From NCBI GenBank assembly GCA_050180485.1, contig JBFXED010000004.1, forward strand, positions 62,001-126,000: a stretch of 64,000 nt of DNA, read 5' to 3'. The notes under the pieces were generated by a model. That model searched no databases. It was not told where the DNA came from and saw nothing but the letters and a program-made list of their open reading frames with translations. This DNA is from CADEGL01 sp050180485. GTDB lineage: Bacteria; Pseudomonadota; Alphaproteobacteria; CADEGL01. The translations under genes and the position numbers were made by a program. Below, piece by piece: positions 25,521-34,906 of the stretch (its first letter is position 1; every line of letters begins with the position of its first letter).

Positions 25521-25546
25521 AACCAATCACGCTAAAAAAATGTTCC
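25521..25546 (-). promoter_or_regulatory. EcfG-type promoter
   Basis: On the minus strand GGAAC (plus 25542-25546), 18-base T-rich spacer, GTT (plus AAC at 25521-25523). It points left at the gene starting at 25490. Confidence 0.6.
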
Positions 25547-25590
25547 GAAAAAGTTTCGTTCTTAAGGAAACAAAGTGGGAGGCTTCCAAC

Positions 25591-25616
25591 GGAACTGATT
25601 CCTTTCGGCCTAGGTT
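25591..25616 (+). promoter_or_regulatory. EcfG-type promoter
   Basis: GGAAC at 25591-25595, 18 bases, GTT at 25614-25616. It lies 31 bp upstream of the Gln/Asn/Pro-rich gene and is divergent from the promoter at 25521-25546. Confidence 0.6.
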
Positions 25617-25647
25617 GGTTTTGTGTCCCCCTAACGAGGAGCACACG

Positions 25648-25857
25648 ATGCCGAATCAGAATCCGCAAAATCCGCAGCAGCCGGGTCAGCCGCAGCAGAA
25701 GACTCAGCAGCCGGGGCAGAACCCCCAGCAGAACCAGAACCCGCAGAACAAACAGGGGCAGGAGAACCGCTTCGGCCAGGGTCAGCAGGGCCAGGACCGC
25801 GACACGGATCAGAACCGCATGAAGCCCGCCCAGCGCCAGGAACCCAATAAACACTAG
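25648..25857 (+). CDS. 69-residue Gln/Asn/Pro-rich hydrophilic protein
   Basis: A low-complexity protein made of repeated NPQNPQQPGQPQQ-like units (residues 2-40) followed by a charged Gln-rich end (GQGQQGQDRDTDQNRMKPAQ). It has no hydrophobic residue cluster and should be disordered and cytoplasmic; the composition recalls hydrophilins, which protect against drying and osmotic stress. The start ATG at 25648 is fixed by GAGGAG eight bases upstream. An EcfG-type promoter precedes it and a strong terminator follows 20 bp after the stop, so it is a monocistronic gene. The hydrophilin link is inference from composition and promoter only. Confidence 0.75.
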   Translation: MPNQNPQNPQQPGQPQQKTQQPGQNPQQNQNPQNKQGQENRFGQGQQGQDRDTDQNRMKPAQRQEPNKH

Positions 25858-25877
25858 TTGCTACGGGCCGCAAAGGA

Positions 25878-25912
25878 AGCCCGCGAGGAGTGATCCTCGC
25901 GGGCTTTTCTTT
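25878..25912 (+). terminator. Rho-independent terminator
   Basis: Perfect 12-bp stem AGCCCGCGAGGA / TCCTCGCGGGCT with a GTGA loop, followed by TTTCTTT. It ends the transcript of the Gln/Asn-rich gene. Confidence 0.9.
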
Positions 25913-25962
25913 ATGCACGCGACGAATGGGACTTTGTCAAAACTTTGACATCGCTTCTGTAA

Positions 25963-25988
25963 GGAACCGACAGATCGCGAAGGGTGTT
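25963..25988 (+). promoter_or_regulatory. EcfG-type promoter
   Basis: GGAAC at 25963-25967, 18 bases, GTT at 25986-25988, 56 bp upstream of the glycine-zipper lipoprotein gene. Confidence 0.6.
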
Positions 25989-26043
25989 TGAAAGGTAGAC
26001 GTATCAATCAGGGGCTCTACGGGCCTAACCGAAGGAGTTGATC

Positions 26044-26286
26044 ATGAAAAAGGTTGTTCCGCTTGTTGCGATGATCCTCACGGCCGCCACGCTGACCGCT
26101 TGCGGTCAGAGTACCGGTGACCGCGCTCTGAGCGGCGGTGCGATCGGCGCTGGCGCTGGTGCGGTTGGCGGCGCGCTGGTGGGTGCACCGCTGGCGGGCG
26201 CCGCCATCGGTGGCGCAGCCGGCGCCGCGACCGGCGCATTGACCAACGAAGACCAGATCGATCTAGGCAAGCCTGTCTGGCGCTAA
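26044..26286 (+). CDS. Glycine-zipper lipoprotein
   Basis: An 80-residue protein with a lipoprotein signal (MKKVVPLVAMILTAATLTAC; lipobox LTAC, Cys 20). A glycine-zipper segment follows (GGAIGAGAGAVGGALVGAPL and the next 20 residues, repeated GxxxG), ending in NEDQIDLGKPVWR. Proteins of this kind (YMGG-like, OsmB-like) insert into or line the outer membrane and are often stress induced. The start ATG at 26044 has AAGGAG six bases upstream. The gene has its own EcfG-type promoter and a strong terminator, so it is monocistronic. Confidence 0.85.
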   Translation: MKKVVPLVAMILTAATLTACGQSTGDRALSGGAIGAGAGAVGGALVGAPLAGAAIGGAAGAATGALTNEDQIDLGKPVWR

Positions 26287-26310
26287 CCCGTCAGAATAAT
26301 GAGTGAGAGG

Positions 26311-26343
26311 GCGGAGCCGCCAAGTGCGGCTCCGCTTTTTTTT
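26311..26343 (+). terminator. Rho-independent terminator
   Basis: Perfect 10-bp stem GCGGAGCCGC / GCGGCTCCGC with loop CAAGT and then eight T. It ends the glycine-zipper lipoprotein transcript; its T-run abuts the end of the convergent VOC gene. Confidence 0.92.
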
Positions 26344-27283
26344 ACTGGACGGCCATCGCCACCGGCGCTTTCGGCAGCCCGCCGATGAAGAATAGCAAGG
26401 CCGTGCCATCCGGATCATACAGGCTGAGACGTTCGAGACGCCCGCTGGAATCCGTTTTCTGAACCAAGCCGGCAGGTCCATCACCGGCCAATGCCGGCGA
26501 TGTCGCTTTCAATGAAAACCACAAACTCCTGACGCCTGCCGTTTCGCCGTCATCCGCGGCGACAAGGGCCAAGCACGCCTCTTTCGCGCCGGGTATCGAG
26601 AGCAGCGCAACACCTCCGTTGGAGTCGTGCGCTTTCACGGCGAGGCCAGCGACATCGGTATAGAAGTCGAGGGCGCGGGAGAGATCCTTAACCGCGAGCG
26701 TCGCGCCGAGAATCTCCCGCGGATGCAAGGGCGCCGAGGCAACGTGGTCGAACACGGGCGGCAGCGCATCGATGTCGGGCAGGGGCGGAGCCGCCACAGG
26801 ATCCCAGCGCGCGCTGATCAACGCGTGGTCCTTGCTTTTGTAAAAGGCGCGCCAATCCGCCACGACATCGGCATAGAACTCGACCCCGTTCAAATCCGGG
26901 TCCAGCAGATAGATGCTGTGCGACATGCCGTGATCGAGCGCGCGTTCGACGCTCACTCCGTCCTCGCGCGCGCGCCGGTAGGCATCCACCATCCGTGCCT
27001 CGCTCTTCATGCGGAACGCCAGATGATTGAGGCCGGGCACACGGCCCCGCGCCATGGTGTTCTGGACCTTGCCGTCCCGTCCGATCGCAGCCCGGTTCGA
27101 GACCTGCATCACGGCAATGTCGTGGTGCGATGAACCATTGCTCAGGAAGCCGGCACTGATCTCGGGTTCGCGGTAGACCTCATTCAAGCCGCACACATCG
27201 CGATAAAACGCGAGCGAACGCTCCATGTCCGCGACGTAGAGATTGGCGTGGGCGAAACGGTCAGGGGCGAAGTATGCGGACAT
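26342..27283 (-). CDS. Two-domain VOC family protein (extradiol-dioxygenase-like)
   Basis: This 313-residue protein has two vicinal-oxygen-chelate units. The first begins RFAHANLYVADMERSLAFYRDVCGL and contains PGLNHLAFRM and the ligand-type HSIYLLDPDLNGVEFY. The second starts ILGATLAVKDLSRALDFYTDVAGL and ends LYDPDGTALLFFIG. His/His/Glu metal ligands are plausible in domain one (H of HANLYV, H of NHLAF, E of VEFY), as in catechol 2,3-dioxygenase-like enzymes, but in this order the second domain looks degenerate. The substrate is unknown. The flavin oxidase gene ends 18 bp upstream in the same direction, so the two probably form an operon. Confidence 0.85.
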   Translation of the reverse strand: MSAYFAPDRFAHANLYVADMERSLAFYRDVCGLNEVYREPEISAGFLSNGSSHHDIAVMQVSNRAAIGRDGKVQNTMARGRVPGLNHLAFRMKSEARMVDAYRRAREDGVSVERALDHGMSHSIYLLDPDLNGVEFYADVVADWRAFYKSKDHALISARWDPVAAPPLPDIDALPPVFDHVASAPLHPREILGATLAVKDLSRALDFYTDVAGLAVKAHDSNGGVALLSIPGAKEACLALVAADDGETAGVRSLWFSLKATSPALAGDGPAGLVQKTDSSGRLERLSLYDPDGTALLFFIGGLPKAPVAMAVQ

Positions 27284-27301
27284 GACGGACCCCGTTGGCG
27301 C

Positions 27302-28666
27302 CTATGCGGCCTCGAGCTTCTTGCGCACTTCTCGGGCGGCCAGAAAGGAACTCTGACTGGTCGGACCGGTCGAAGCATAGCCCACATAGTCGCCGGAGAA
27401 GTGGATCGGACCGAACGGCCGTGCCAACGCTTCCTGCAAACCGAGTCGGCCGGGCGGCCAATAGGGATAACCCAATTCCCACCGCTGCACCCACGTCTCG
27501 GTCACGATGCCGCGCGTCTCGGGAAAAATTTCGTGCACGTCCTTCAGAAAGATATCGCGGATCTCCTCGTCGGTCCGCTTGAGGAGGGCGGCGGCCTGAC
27601 GGGCGCCCGAATGCACCACCAAGGCGCCACCTGGCGCGCGTGGGGCGCCCTTCCGCCGCACGGGATTCATCGTGTTGTAGAGCATACAAAAAGAACGATC
27701 GATGACGCCGACCATGTAGATGTCGTCGTAGGGCATCGGCCCGGTTTCGTTGGTCAGCATGGCCATGTTGACATAGGGGCCATAGCGGACGGCATCGAGC
27801 GCGGCCGCCTTGTCGTCGGGCAGCCCGGCAACGATGCGGCGCGTGATGGGCGCGGGCGTCGCCACGATGGCGTAGCGCGCCGCGATCACGACTTCTTTCC
27901 CGCCTTGAATCGCGCGTACAGTGACGCCGTCCTTGTCCGCTACGACCGCCTCCACAGGCGCGCCGCGCATCACGCGGTTGCCCAGCCGACGGGCGATAGC
28001 TTCGGTCAATTCCGTCAACCCGCCCAAGATGGTGCGGCGGTCCATCGTCTTCTTGGCCCACAGATTGCCGACAAGGGCCGCGCCGAAATGCCCGGACATC
28101 TCGTGCGATTCGGCCGTCACGCGGTTGACGATGGTGCGCATGATGGCTTCGACCTCGGGATGCATGCGGCCGAGCGTCTTGTCGAACGTCTCCGCGTCGA
28201 GGCCGGGATGGCCCGCGACGGTCACCGCCGCCCCGTCGAACCCGTCGAGGCCTCGGATCGGGTCGTCCGAGTAGCGCCGGGCACGTATGTTCGCCAGCCG
28301 CAGGCGGATACCGGTGCGGATCAGCGATAGGCGCCCGGCGAGCGACAAGGGAATTCGGAAAGGATAGGTCTCGAACCTGCCACCGCGCACCAGGCGCCCG
28401 TCCTTCCAGACGGTCGCCATCTCTCCCTCGGCACGGATGGTCTCAAGCCCCAACTCGGCGGCCAATTGGCCCATGGGCGAATTCGGCCCACCGATGAAAT
28501 GGGCGCCAGTGATCATCCAATTGGGATCCCGGCGCTTGTTGAAGATACGTCCCCCCACGCGGTCTTGTGCCTCGACCAGCACCACGTCGCGGTCGCGTAA
28601 CGCCCAGGCAGCCGCCAGCCCCGCGATACCCCCGCCGACAACCACGACGTCGTGGCGTTCCACCAT
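27302..28666 (-). CDS. FAD-dependent amine oxidase family protein
   Basis: A 454-residue flavoprotein of the monoamine-oxidase/protoporphyrinogen-oxidase-like family. The dinucleotide motif VVVGGGIAGLAAAW is at residues 8-21, followed by the EAQDRVGGR second motif. The C-terminal FAD-contact region reads GPIHFSGDYVGYASTG (the amine oxidase form is usually 'GxExxxxxxG'). It would oxidise an amine or a CH-CH bond. The start chosen is ATG 28666 (MVERHDVVVV); an in-frame GTG at 28678 with GGGAAAG upstream is a real alternative and adds four residues. Downstream VOC gene: likely same transcript. The exact substrate is not identifiable. Confidence 0.87.
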   Translation of the reverse strand: MVERHDVVVVGGGIAGLAAAWALRDRDVVLVEAQDRVGGRIFNKRRDPNWMITGAHFIGGPNSPMGQLAAELGLETIRAEGEMATVWKDGRLVRGGRFETYPFRIPLSLAGRLSLIRTGIRLRLANIRARRYSDDPIRGLDGFDGAAVTVAGHPGLDAETFDKTLGRMHPEVEAIMRTIVNRVTAESHEMSGHFGAALVGNLWAKKTMDRRTILGGLTELTEAIARRLGNRVMRGAPVEAVVADKDGVTVRAIQGGKEVVIAARYAIVATPAPITRRIVAGLPDDKAAALDAVRYGPYVNMAMLTNETGPMPYDDIYMVGVIDRSFCMLYNTMNPVRRKGAPRAPGGALVVHSGARQAAALLKRTDEEIRDIFLKDVHEIFPETRGIVTETWVQRWELGYPYWPPGRLGLQEALARPFGPIHFSGDYVGYASTGPTSQSSFLAAREVRKKLEAA

Positions 28667-28824
28667 CCGTCTGCTCACGAATCTTTCCCTTTTGGAGAAC
28701 GGAGAGTAATGCCGACGTAAAGCAGACCGCAGACCCTGGATTTGCCTCCGCGATTGACCCAACCTTCGGCTAAGTAAAAGAATATATCCCAGTTTCTTCT
28801 CTACTCCATTGCCGGGGGGCAATC

Positions 28825-29598
28825 ATGGAACCTTTGACGATTGGTCTTATCGTCGCCGCCTGCGCCTTTGGCGGCGCAATCTTCGGCATGGTCGCTGGAA
28901 AGATACTTCCCGAACATCATCTGAGCGACGCGTCCAAGGACGTGGTCAAGGTGGCCATGGCCATGACTGCAACGATGGCCGCGCTGCTCATCAGCTTGAT
29001 GGTGTCGAGCGCCAAGTCGTCCTTCGACGACAAGGATGACGCCCTCCGGCAGCAAGCCGCGCGCACGATCATGCTCGATCGGCTTTTGGCACAATACGGC
29101 CCCCAAACTGAAGGTATTCGCGCCTCGCTGCGCATGTCCGCCGAGGACATGCTAAGGACGATCTGGCATGAGAAAGCCGATTCGAACGATGTGGAAATCG
29201 ACCTTAATTCCCTGCGTCAACGGCGGTCCGGCATCGAATCGGTCCAAGAGCAAATATTCAACCTGACCCCGGAAAACGACAAACAACGAGATCTGAAGGC
29301 GCAGGCTATCTCCATTAGCTTCAACATCGCCGAAGGACATTGGCAACTGGTGGAGCAGCTCGAAGGTCGGCTCCAGTGGGCGTTTCTCGGCATGGTGATG
29401 TTCTGGCTGACGATCGTTTTCGTCAGCTTCGGCGTTTTCGCGCCCCGGAACGCGTCCGTTATTGCCGCTTTGTTCGTTGGCGCGGTATCGGTGGGCGCCG
29501 CGATATACATGATCGCGGAACTCGATTCGCCTTATGGCGGCCTGATAACGATCTCGAGCGCGCCCATGCATGCCGCGCTCGAACAGCTGGGAAGATAG
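28825..29598 (+). CDS. Integral membrane protein of bestrophin-like DUF4239 type
   Basis: A 257-residue membrane protein. The N-terminal helices are at residues about 5-25 and 41-62 (VVKVAMAMTATMAALLISLMV), a long charged cytoplasmic helical segment occupies 65-185, and C-terminal helices are near 187-209 (WAFLGMVMFWLTIVFVSFGVF) and 212-232. The final ELDSPYGGLITISSAPMHAAL matches the conserved end of DUF4239 (ELDxPxxGxIxVS), a family related to bestrophin-like channels. The start ATG 28825 follows the ribosome-like CCGGGGGGC. It ends six bases before the convergent hybrid kinase gene. Transport function is not shown by sequence. Confidence 0.8.
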   Translation: MEPLTIGLIVAACAFGGAIFGMVAGKILPEHHLSDASKDVVKVAMAMTATMAALLISLMVSSAKSSFDDKDDALRQQAARTIMLDRLLAQYGPQTEGIRASLRMSAEDMLRTIWHEKADSNDVEIDLNSLRQRRSGIESVQEQIFNLTPENDKQRDLKAQAISISFNIAEGHWQLVEQLEGRLQWAFLGMVMFWLTIVFVSFGVFAPRNASVIAALFVGAVSVGAAIYMIAELDSPYGGLITISSAPMHAALEQLGR

Positions 29599-29604
29599 GG
29601 GCTG

Positions 29605-31152
29605 CTAGGTCGGTGACACGGCGGACGCAACGGCGTCCGCCAGGTCGCGCTGTCGGAAGGGCTTTGCCAAGCGCAGCACCGCCGCGTCGAGGCCTGACGG
29701 CAATTCGGCGTATCCCGTAGCAAGGATGATGGGAAGCGTCTCGAATTCCGCGCGCACGGCCGCAATCAATTGGGCACCGGTCATGCGCGGCATGGCCTGG
29801 TCGGTGATAATCAGGTCCACGGTCGCGCCATCCCGCAGCCGCTCCAACGCCTCCATCCCCGATGCGGCCTCGATGACGGTGTGACCGAGCTCTTGCAGCA
29901 TGGCGGCGGTATTCATCAACACCAAGGCGTCGTCGTCGACCGCCATCACGACGAGCGGCCGCGTCGGCGACGGCTCTGGCGGAGCCGCTGCCTTCGCCTT
30001 TTCGACAGGTTCATCGGCTACCGGCAGCCAGATTTCCGCCGTCGTGCCCCGGCCCGGTTCGCTCTTGAGAATGAAATGACCGCCGAACTGCGCCGCCAAA
30101 CCATGCACCATCGGCAAGCCGAGCCCGGTTCCCTTGCCGATCCCCTTGGTGGTGAAGAACGGCTCGATGGCGCGGGCCAACGTAACCTCGTCCATGCCTT
30201 CGCCGGCGTCGATCACCGCCAGGCAAATATAGCCGCCGGGCGAGAGCGCGCCGGTTTTCTTCGTGACCCGCTCTTCTCGCGCTTCGATGGTGATCGGCCC
30301 GCCTTGGGGCATGGCGTCTCGCGCGTTCACCGCCAAGTTGAGAAGGGCCGTCTCCAATTGATTCGCGTCCGCGCGAGCACGGGGAAGGGCGAGGGGAAAC
30401 CGTAGCGCGATCGAGATTTGTGGGCCAAGGGCGCGCTGGAGTAAATCGCTCATCCCTTGTACCAACGCCGGAATGTCCACCGGAACGGCTTCCAGTTCCT
30501 GCCGGCGTGCGAAGGCCAGCATGCGCTGGGTCAGGGCCGTCCCCCGCTGGGCGGCCTGCATGGCGTTGTCCAGAAAGGGCGTGATCTTCGGGTCGTCGAG
30601 CAGGCGTTTGCCGACGATTTCCAGGCTGCTGATGATCGCCATCAGCAGATTGTTGAAGTCGTGTGCGACGCCGCCGGTAAGCTGGCCGATGGCATCCATC
30701 TTCTGCGACTGGAACAGCGCCTCGCGCGCTTGTTCCAACTCGATTTGGGTGTTCCTGCGCTCGGTGATGTCCCGTGTGATCTTGGCGAAGCCGATCAAGA
30801 TGCCGTCGTCGTTCCGAATGGGATCGATGATGACATTGGCCCAGAAGCGGCCGCCGCCCTTACGGACGCGCCAACCCTCCTTCTCGAACCGCCCCTCGCG
30901 CAGCGCGGTTTCCAGTGCCCGCTGAGGCACGCCATTCCGCCGGTCTTCCTCGGTATAGAAGCGCGAGAAATGCTGACCGAGAATCTCCGCGCTTGCGTAG
31001 CCTTTGAGCCGTTGTGCGCCCGCGTTCCAACTCGTGACGATCCCCGCCGGATCGAGCATGTAGATCGCGTAGTCCGTCACGGCCTCGACCAACAGGCGAT
31101 AACGCCCATCCTGCGTCAGCGAGTTCTCGAACGCTCCGGTCGGAAGAGGCAT
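29605..31152 (-). CDS. PAS-containing hybrid histidine kinase with C-terminal receiver
   Basis: A soluble 515-residue hybrid kinase. The PAS domain lies at about 12-125 (YAIYMLDPAGIVTSWNAGAQRLKGY; PAC-type FAKITRDITERR). HisKA His is in GGVAHDFNNLL near 165, and the HATPase has NLAVNARDAM, DAGEGM and GKGTGLGLPMV. A receiver domain starts near 395 with VDDDALV, phospho-Asp in IITDQAMP near 448, and Lys in LAKPF. There is no DNA-binding domain, so the output is another regulator or a phosphorelay. The start is ATG 31152 with AGGA eight bases upstream; a GTG at 31170 is the other choice. It is convergent with the DUF4239-like gene. Confidence 0.93.
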   Translation of the reverse strand: MPLPTGAFENSLTQDGRYRLLVEAVTDYAIYMLDPAGIVTSWNAGAQRLKGYASAEILGQHFSRFYTEEDRRNGVPQRALETALREGRFEKEGWRVRKGGGRFWANVIIDPIRNDDGILIGFAKITRDITERRNTQIELEQAREALFQSQKMDAIGQLTGGVAHDFNNLLMAIISSLEIVGKRLLDDPKITPFLDNAMQAAQRGTALTQRMLAFARRQELEAVPVDIPALVQGMSDLLQRALGPQISIALRFPLALPRARADANQLETALLNLAVNARDAMPQGGPITIEAREERVTKKTGALSPGGYICLAVIDAGEGMDEVTLARAIEPFFTTKGIGKGTGLGLPMVHGLAAQFGGHFILKSEPGRGTTAEIWLPVADEPVEKAKAAAPPEPSPTRPLVVMAVDDDALVLMNTAAMLQELGHTVIEAASGMEALERLRDGATVDLIITDQAMPRMTGAQLIAAVRAEFETLPIILATGYAELPSGLDAAVLRLAKPFRQRDLADAVASAVSPT

Positions 31153-31230
31153 CGACAGTCCTGAATTCACGCGTGGTGATCAATCTGGAGAGTTAAACGC
31201 GTATGTCGGCCTAAAGGGTGGATAGAAAAT

Positions 31231-31320
31231 TGGCGGATGGGGTGGGATTCGAACCCACGAAGGGCTTGCGCCCTTGCCGGTTTTCAAGACCGGTGCCTTC
31301 AACCGCTCGGCCACCCATCC
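31231..31320 (-). tRNA. tRNA-Ser (anticodon UGA)
   Basis: A complete 90-nt class II tRNA on the minus strand with CCA encoded in the gene (plus 31231-31233). Acceptor GGATGGG pairs with CCCATCC; the anticodon TGA is at 31286-31284 in loop CTTGAAA; a long variable arm (AGGGCGCAAGCCCTT-like) marks serine; the T arm carries GTTCGAATC. It reads UCA and other UCN codons. Confidence 0.97.
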
Positions 31321-31328
31321 GGCGCGGG

Positions 31329-31358
31329 AGTATTGGCGTGCAGACCGGCCAATCGCAA
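31329..31358 (-). promoter_or_regulatory. Sigma-70-type promoter of tRNA-Ser
   Basis: On the minus strand TTGCGA (plus 31353-31358), 18-bp spacer, AATACT (plus 31329-31334). It begins 8 bp upstream of the mature tRNA 5' end. Confidence 0.6.
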
Positions 31359-31370
31359 CGCCGATATTTT

Positions 31371-31399
31371 TTGAGAGAAACTGATGGTCCATATATAAG
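31371..31399 (+). promoter_or_regulatory. Possible sigma-70-type promoter upstream of the sRNA candidate
   Basis: TTGAGA at 31371-31376, 17-bp spacer, TATAAG at 31394-31399. No protein gene follows on this strand before the terminator at 31509-31546, so it would make a transcript of about 140 nt. Confidence 0.4.
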
Positions 31400-31437
31400 T
31401 ATCTGAAATCTAATACAGATTATCCATCGTGAATTTC

Positions 31438-31462
31438 GGAACCAAATCCCGTTTGCAGGGTT
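31438..31462 (+). promoter_or_regulatory. EcfG-type promoter of the sRNA candidate
   Basis: GGAAC at 31438-31442, 17 bases, GTT at 31460-31462. Transcription would begin near 31469 and end at the terminator near 31546, with no open reading frame of note between. Confidence 0.57.
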
Positions 31463-31468
31463 GTTTCG

Positions 31469-31546
31469 TACAGACAGCACGAATTGCCCCCAAGGAGTGC
31501 TGTTCAAGAAGGCGGCGCATGTCCCCCCGGCAGCGCCGCCTTTTCC
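31469..31546 (+). ncRNA. Candidate stress-induced small RNA with two C-rich hairpin loops
   Basis: The predicted RNA is about 78 nt. The first hairpin has stem ACAGCAC (31474-31480) / GTGCTGT (31497-31503) and a 16-nt loop containing CCCCC. The second is the terminator hairpin at 31509-31542 with a 14-nt loop containing CCCCCC. C-rich exposed loops are typical of small RNAs that mask Shine-Dalgarno sequences; GsrN of Caulobacter, also controlled by the general stress sigma factor, works this way through a C-rich loop. Sequence shows only the promoter-hairpin-terminator layout; expression and targets are inference. The exact 5' end depends on which promoter is used. Confidence 0.55.
31509..31546 (+). 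terminator. Rho-independent terminator (3' end of the sRNA candidate)
   Basis: Perfect 10-bp stem AAGGCGGCGC (31509-31518) / GCGCCGCCTT (31533-31542), 14-nt loop, then TTTTCC. No protein-coding gene on the plus strand lies between 29598 and here, so the terminator is orphan unless an RNA gene precedes it. Confidence 0.75.
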
Positions 31547-31556
31547 TTTGCCTCGC

Positions 31557-31976
31557 CTAGTCTTCCCTCGGCCGGCCGCGCATTTGCTTGGTTATGGCGC
31601 GGCGGCTCTTGGCTTCTCGGCGACGCACCTTGGATGCTTTGGTCGGTTTGGTTGCGCGGCGGCGCACGGGGGCCACGGCAGCCTGTCGAATGAGGGCCAG
31701 CAGACGTTCTAAGGCGTCCGCGCGATTGCGCACCTGCGTACGGTGACTCTGGGCCACGATAACGAGGTCCCCGTCGCGGGTCAGGCGCCGGCCGGCGAGG
31801 CGCATGAGACGCTCCCGCACATCATCGGGCAGCGACGCGGATGTCCTGACGTTGAACCGGAGTTGAACCGCGCTCGACACCTTATTGACGTTCTGCCCGC
31901 CCGGCCCCGAAGCGAGGACGAAAGTCTCGATGATTTCCCGTGGATCGATGGCGATGCGGGGCGTGACCTGGATCAT
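31557..31976 (-). CDS. arfB: Alternative ribosome-rescue factor ArfB (YaeJ), peptidyl-tRNA hydrolase
   Basis: ArfB rescues ribosomes stalled at mRNA ends by hydrolysing the peptidyl-tRNA. The 139-residue length is normal. The catalytic GGQ is in ASGPGGQNVNKVSSAVQL near residues 23-40. The basic C-terminal tail that enters the mRNA channel is clear (RRREAKSRRAITKQMRGR). The ATG at 31976 (MIQVTPRIAIDPREI) gives the canonical N-terminus; a much longer open frame upstream is not coding. It is divergent, over 100 bp, from a secreted-protein gene. Confidence 0.95.
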   Translation of the reverse strand: MIQVTPRIAIDPREIIETFVLASGPGGQNVNKVSSAVQLRFNVRTSASLPDDVRERLMRLAGRRLTRDGDLVIVAQSHRTQVRNRADALERLLALIRQAAVAPVRRRATKPTKASKVRRREAKSRRAITKQMRGRPRED

Positions 31977-32076
31977 GGGGCCGGTGTCGATTGAAAAGAC
32001 AACATCAAATATGGACCTCTGGGGGCCGATGGGCCATATGTTGATGCACCGGGGGCGCTGCTGAAGGGATTTGGCC

Positions 32077-32781
32077 GTGCTCCAACCGAAGCACCGAATG
32101 ACCTTGCTGGCGGCCGCCGCTTTCGCGGCGTGGACGTGTTCAGCCAACGCTCAATCCGCGCCGCCCGCTCCAGGCACCACGAGCACGGAGCGCCTCGACG
32201 AGTTGGGCTGCCGCAACGATTATGCGTCCGCCAGCTATAAGTGCGAACGGCCGCCATTGGCGGGGCGCAGTTTCTCCAGCAAACAAGACGCCTTGAAACG
32301 ATTGCAACAGCTTCGCGCGGCGCCGAAGCCGGCCGCCAAGCCCAAGGCGGCCGCGCCATCCGTGAAGACGGGCCAGATCGCCGCCCCGCGCGGAGATGTG
32401 TCTTCGCGGCCGGCCAAGAGCGCGCGCACCGCCGCATGGACGCGCGTGGCGAACGGCGAAGGGGCGCAGTACTTCATCGACACGGCGAATCTCGACACGC
32501 AAGGGCGTACGGTCATCGCACGCACGCTGACGCGCTACGAATCGCCGCGCACCAGCACCACCGTCGCCAAGCCATACCGTTCGACCGTTTCCGTCGAGCG
32601 ATACGATTGCGCGAACCGTACCTATGCCCTGTCCGAAATGCGCTACCACGCGGAAGGGGACGGAGCGGGACAGGCGCTGGAAACGGTCGCGGTCCCGGAA
32701 AATAGGCTGACCTATCTCACGCCCGGGGCGGGATCGGTCAACGAGCAGCTCCTCAATCAGGTCTGTTCGGGCAAACGATAG
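32077..32781 (+). CDS. Secreted protein with surface-adhesin E-like C-terminal domain
   Basis: A protein of about 234 residues. The N-terminal signal is MTLLAAAAFAAWTCSANAQS (cleavage after ANA). The mid-region is Ala/Lys/Pro-rich (residues about 75-115). The C-terminal part, WTRVANGEGAQYFIDTANLDTQG ... ARTLTRYESP ... YDCANRTYAL, resembles the small beta domain of surface-adhesin protein E, seen in many short periplasmic proteins. The start is uncertain: GTG 32077 with GAAGGG upstream, ATG 32098 at the signal peptide, or TTG 32071. Function is unknown. Confidence 0.75.
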   Translation: MLQPKHRMTLLAAAAFAAWTCSANAQSAPPAPGTTSTERLDELGCRNDYASASYKCERPPLAGRSFSSKQDALKRLQQLRAAPKPAAKPKAAAPSVKTGQIAAPRGDVSSRPAKSARTAAWTRVANGEGAQYFIDTANLDTQGRTVIARTLTRYESPRTSTTVAKPYRSTVSVERYDCANRTYALSEMRYHAEGDGAGQALETVAVPENRLTYLTPGAGSVNEQLLNQVCSGKR

Positions 32782-32851
32782 ATTAACGGCTTGTTTTGCC
32801 GGGCGGGCATGCCATGTTCCCGGCCACCAGCGGCCCACCTGAACGATCCCC

Positions 32852-34732
<1,881 letters not shown>

Positions 34733-34750
34733 ACGCGCCGGATAGTGGCC

Positions 34751-34777
34751 GAAAAAGGGCCGAATCCACCCTTTTTC
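34751..34777 (+). terminator. Probable terminator after the ABC-F gene
   Basis: GAAAAAGGG (34751-34759) pairs with CCCTTTTTC (34769-34777) around a 9-nt loop. The T-run lies in the stem rather than after it, so it is a weaker signal than the others listed. Confidence 0.45.
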
Positions 34778-34906
34778 CGCCACCTTGATAAACCAGATTA
34801 ACCCAGCCGAAAGATGCGGGAGAGCGCGAGCGCCCTATATTTCTTTGGCATGAAACGCGGCGGAATGTCCGACGCGCCACCGGGGAAACCCAGGGAGAAG
34901 ACCGAG

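Noticed and set aside
31180..31392. Short frames reading VAERLKAPVLKTGKG and similar across the serine tRNA
   Set aside because: This is the familiar false translation of a tRNA-Ser gene; the tRNA itself is complete.
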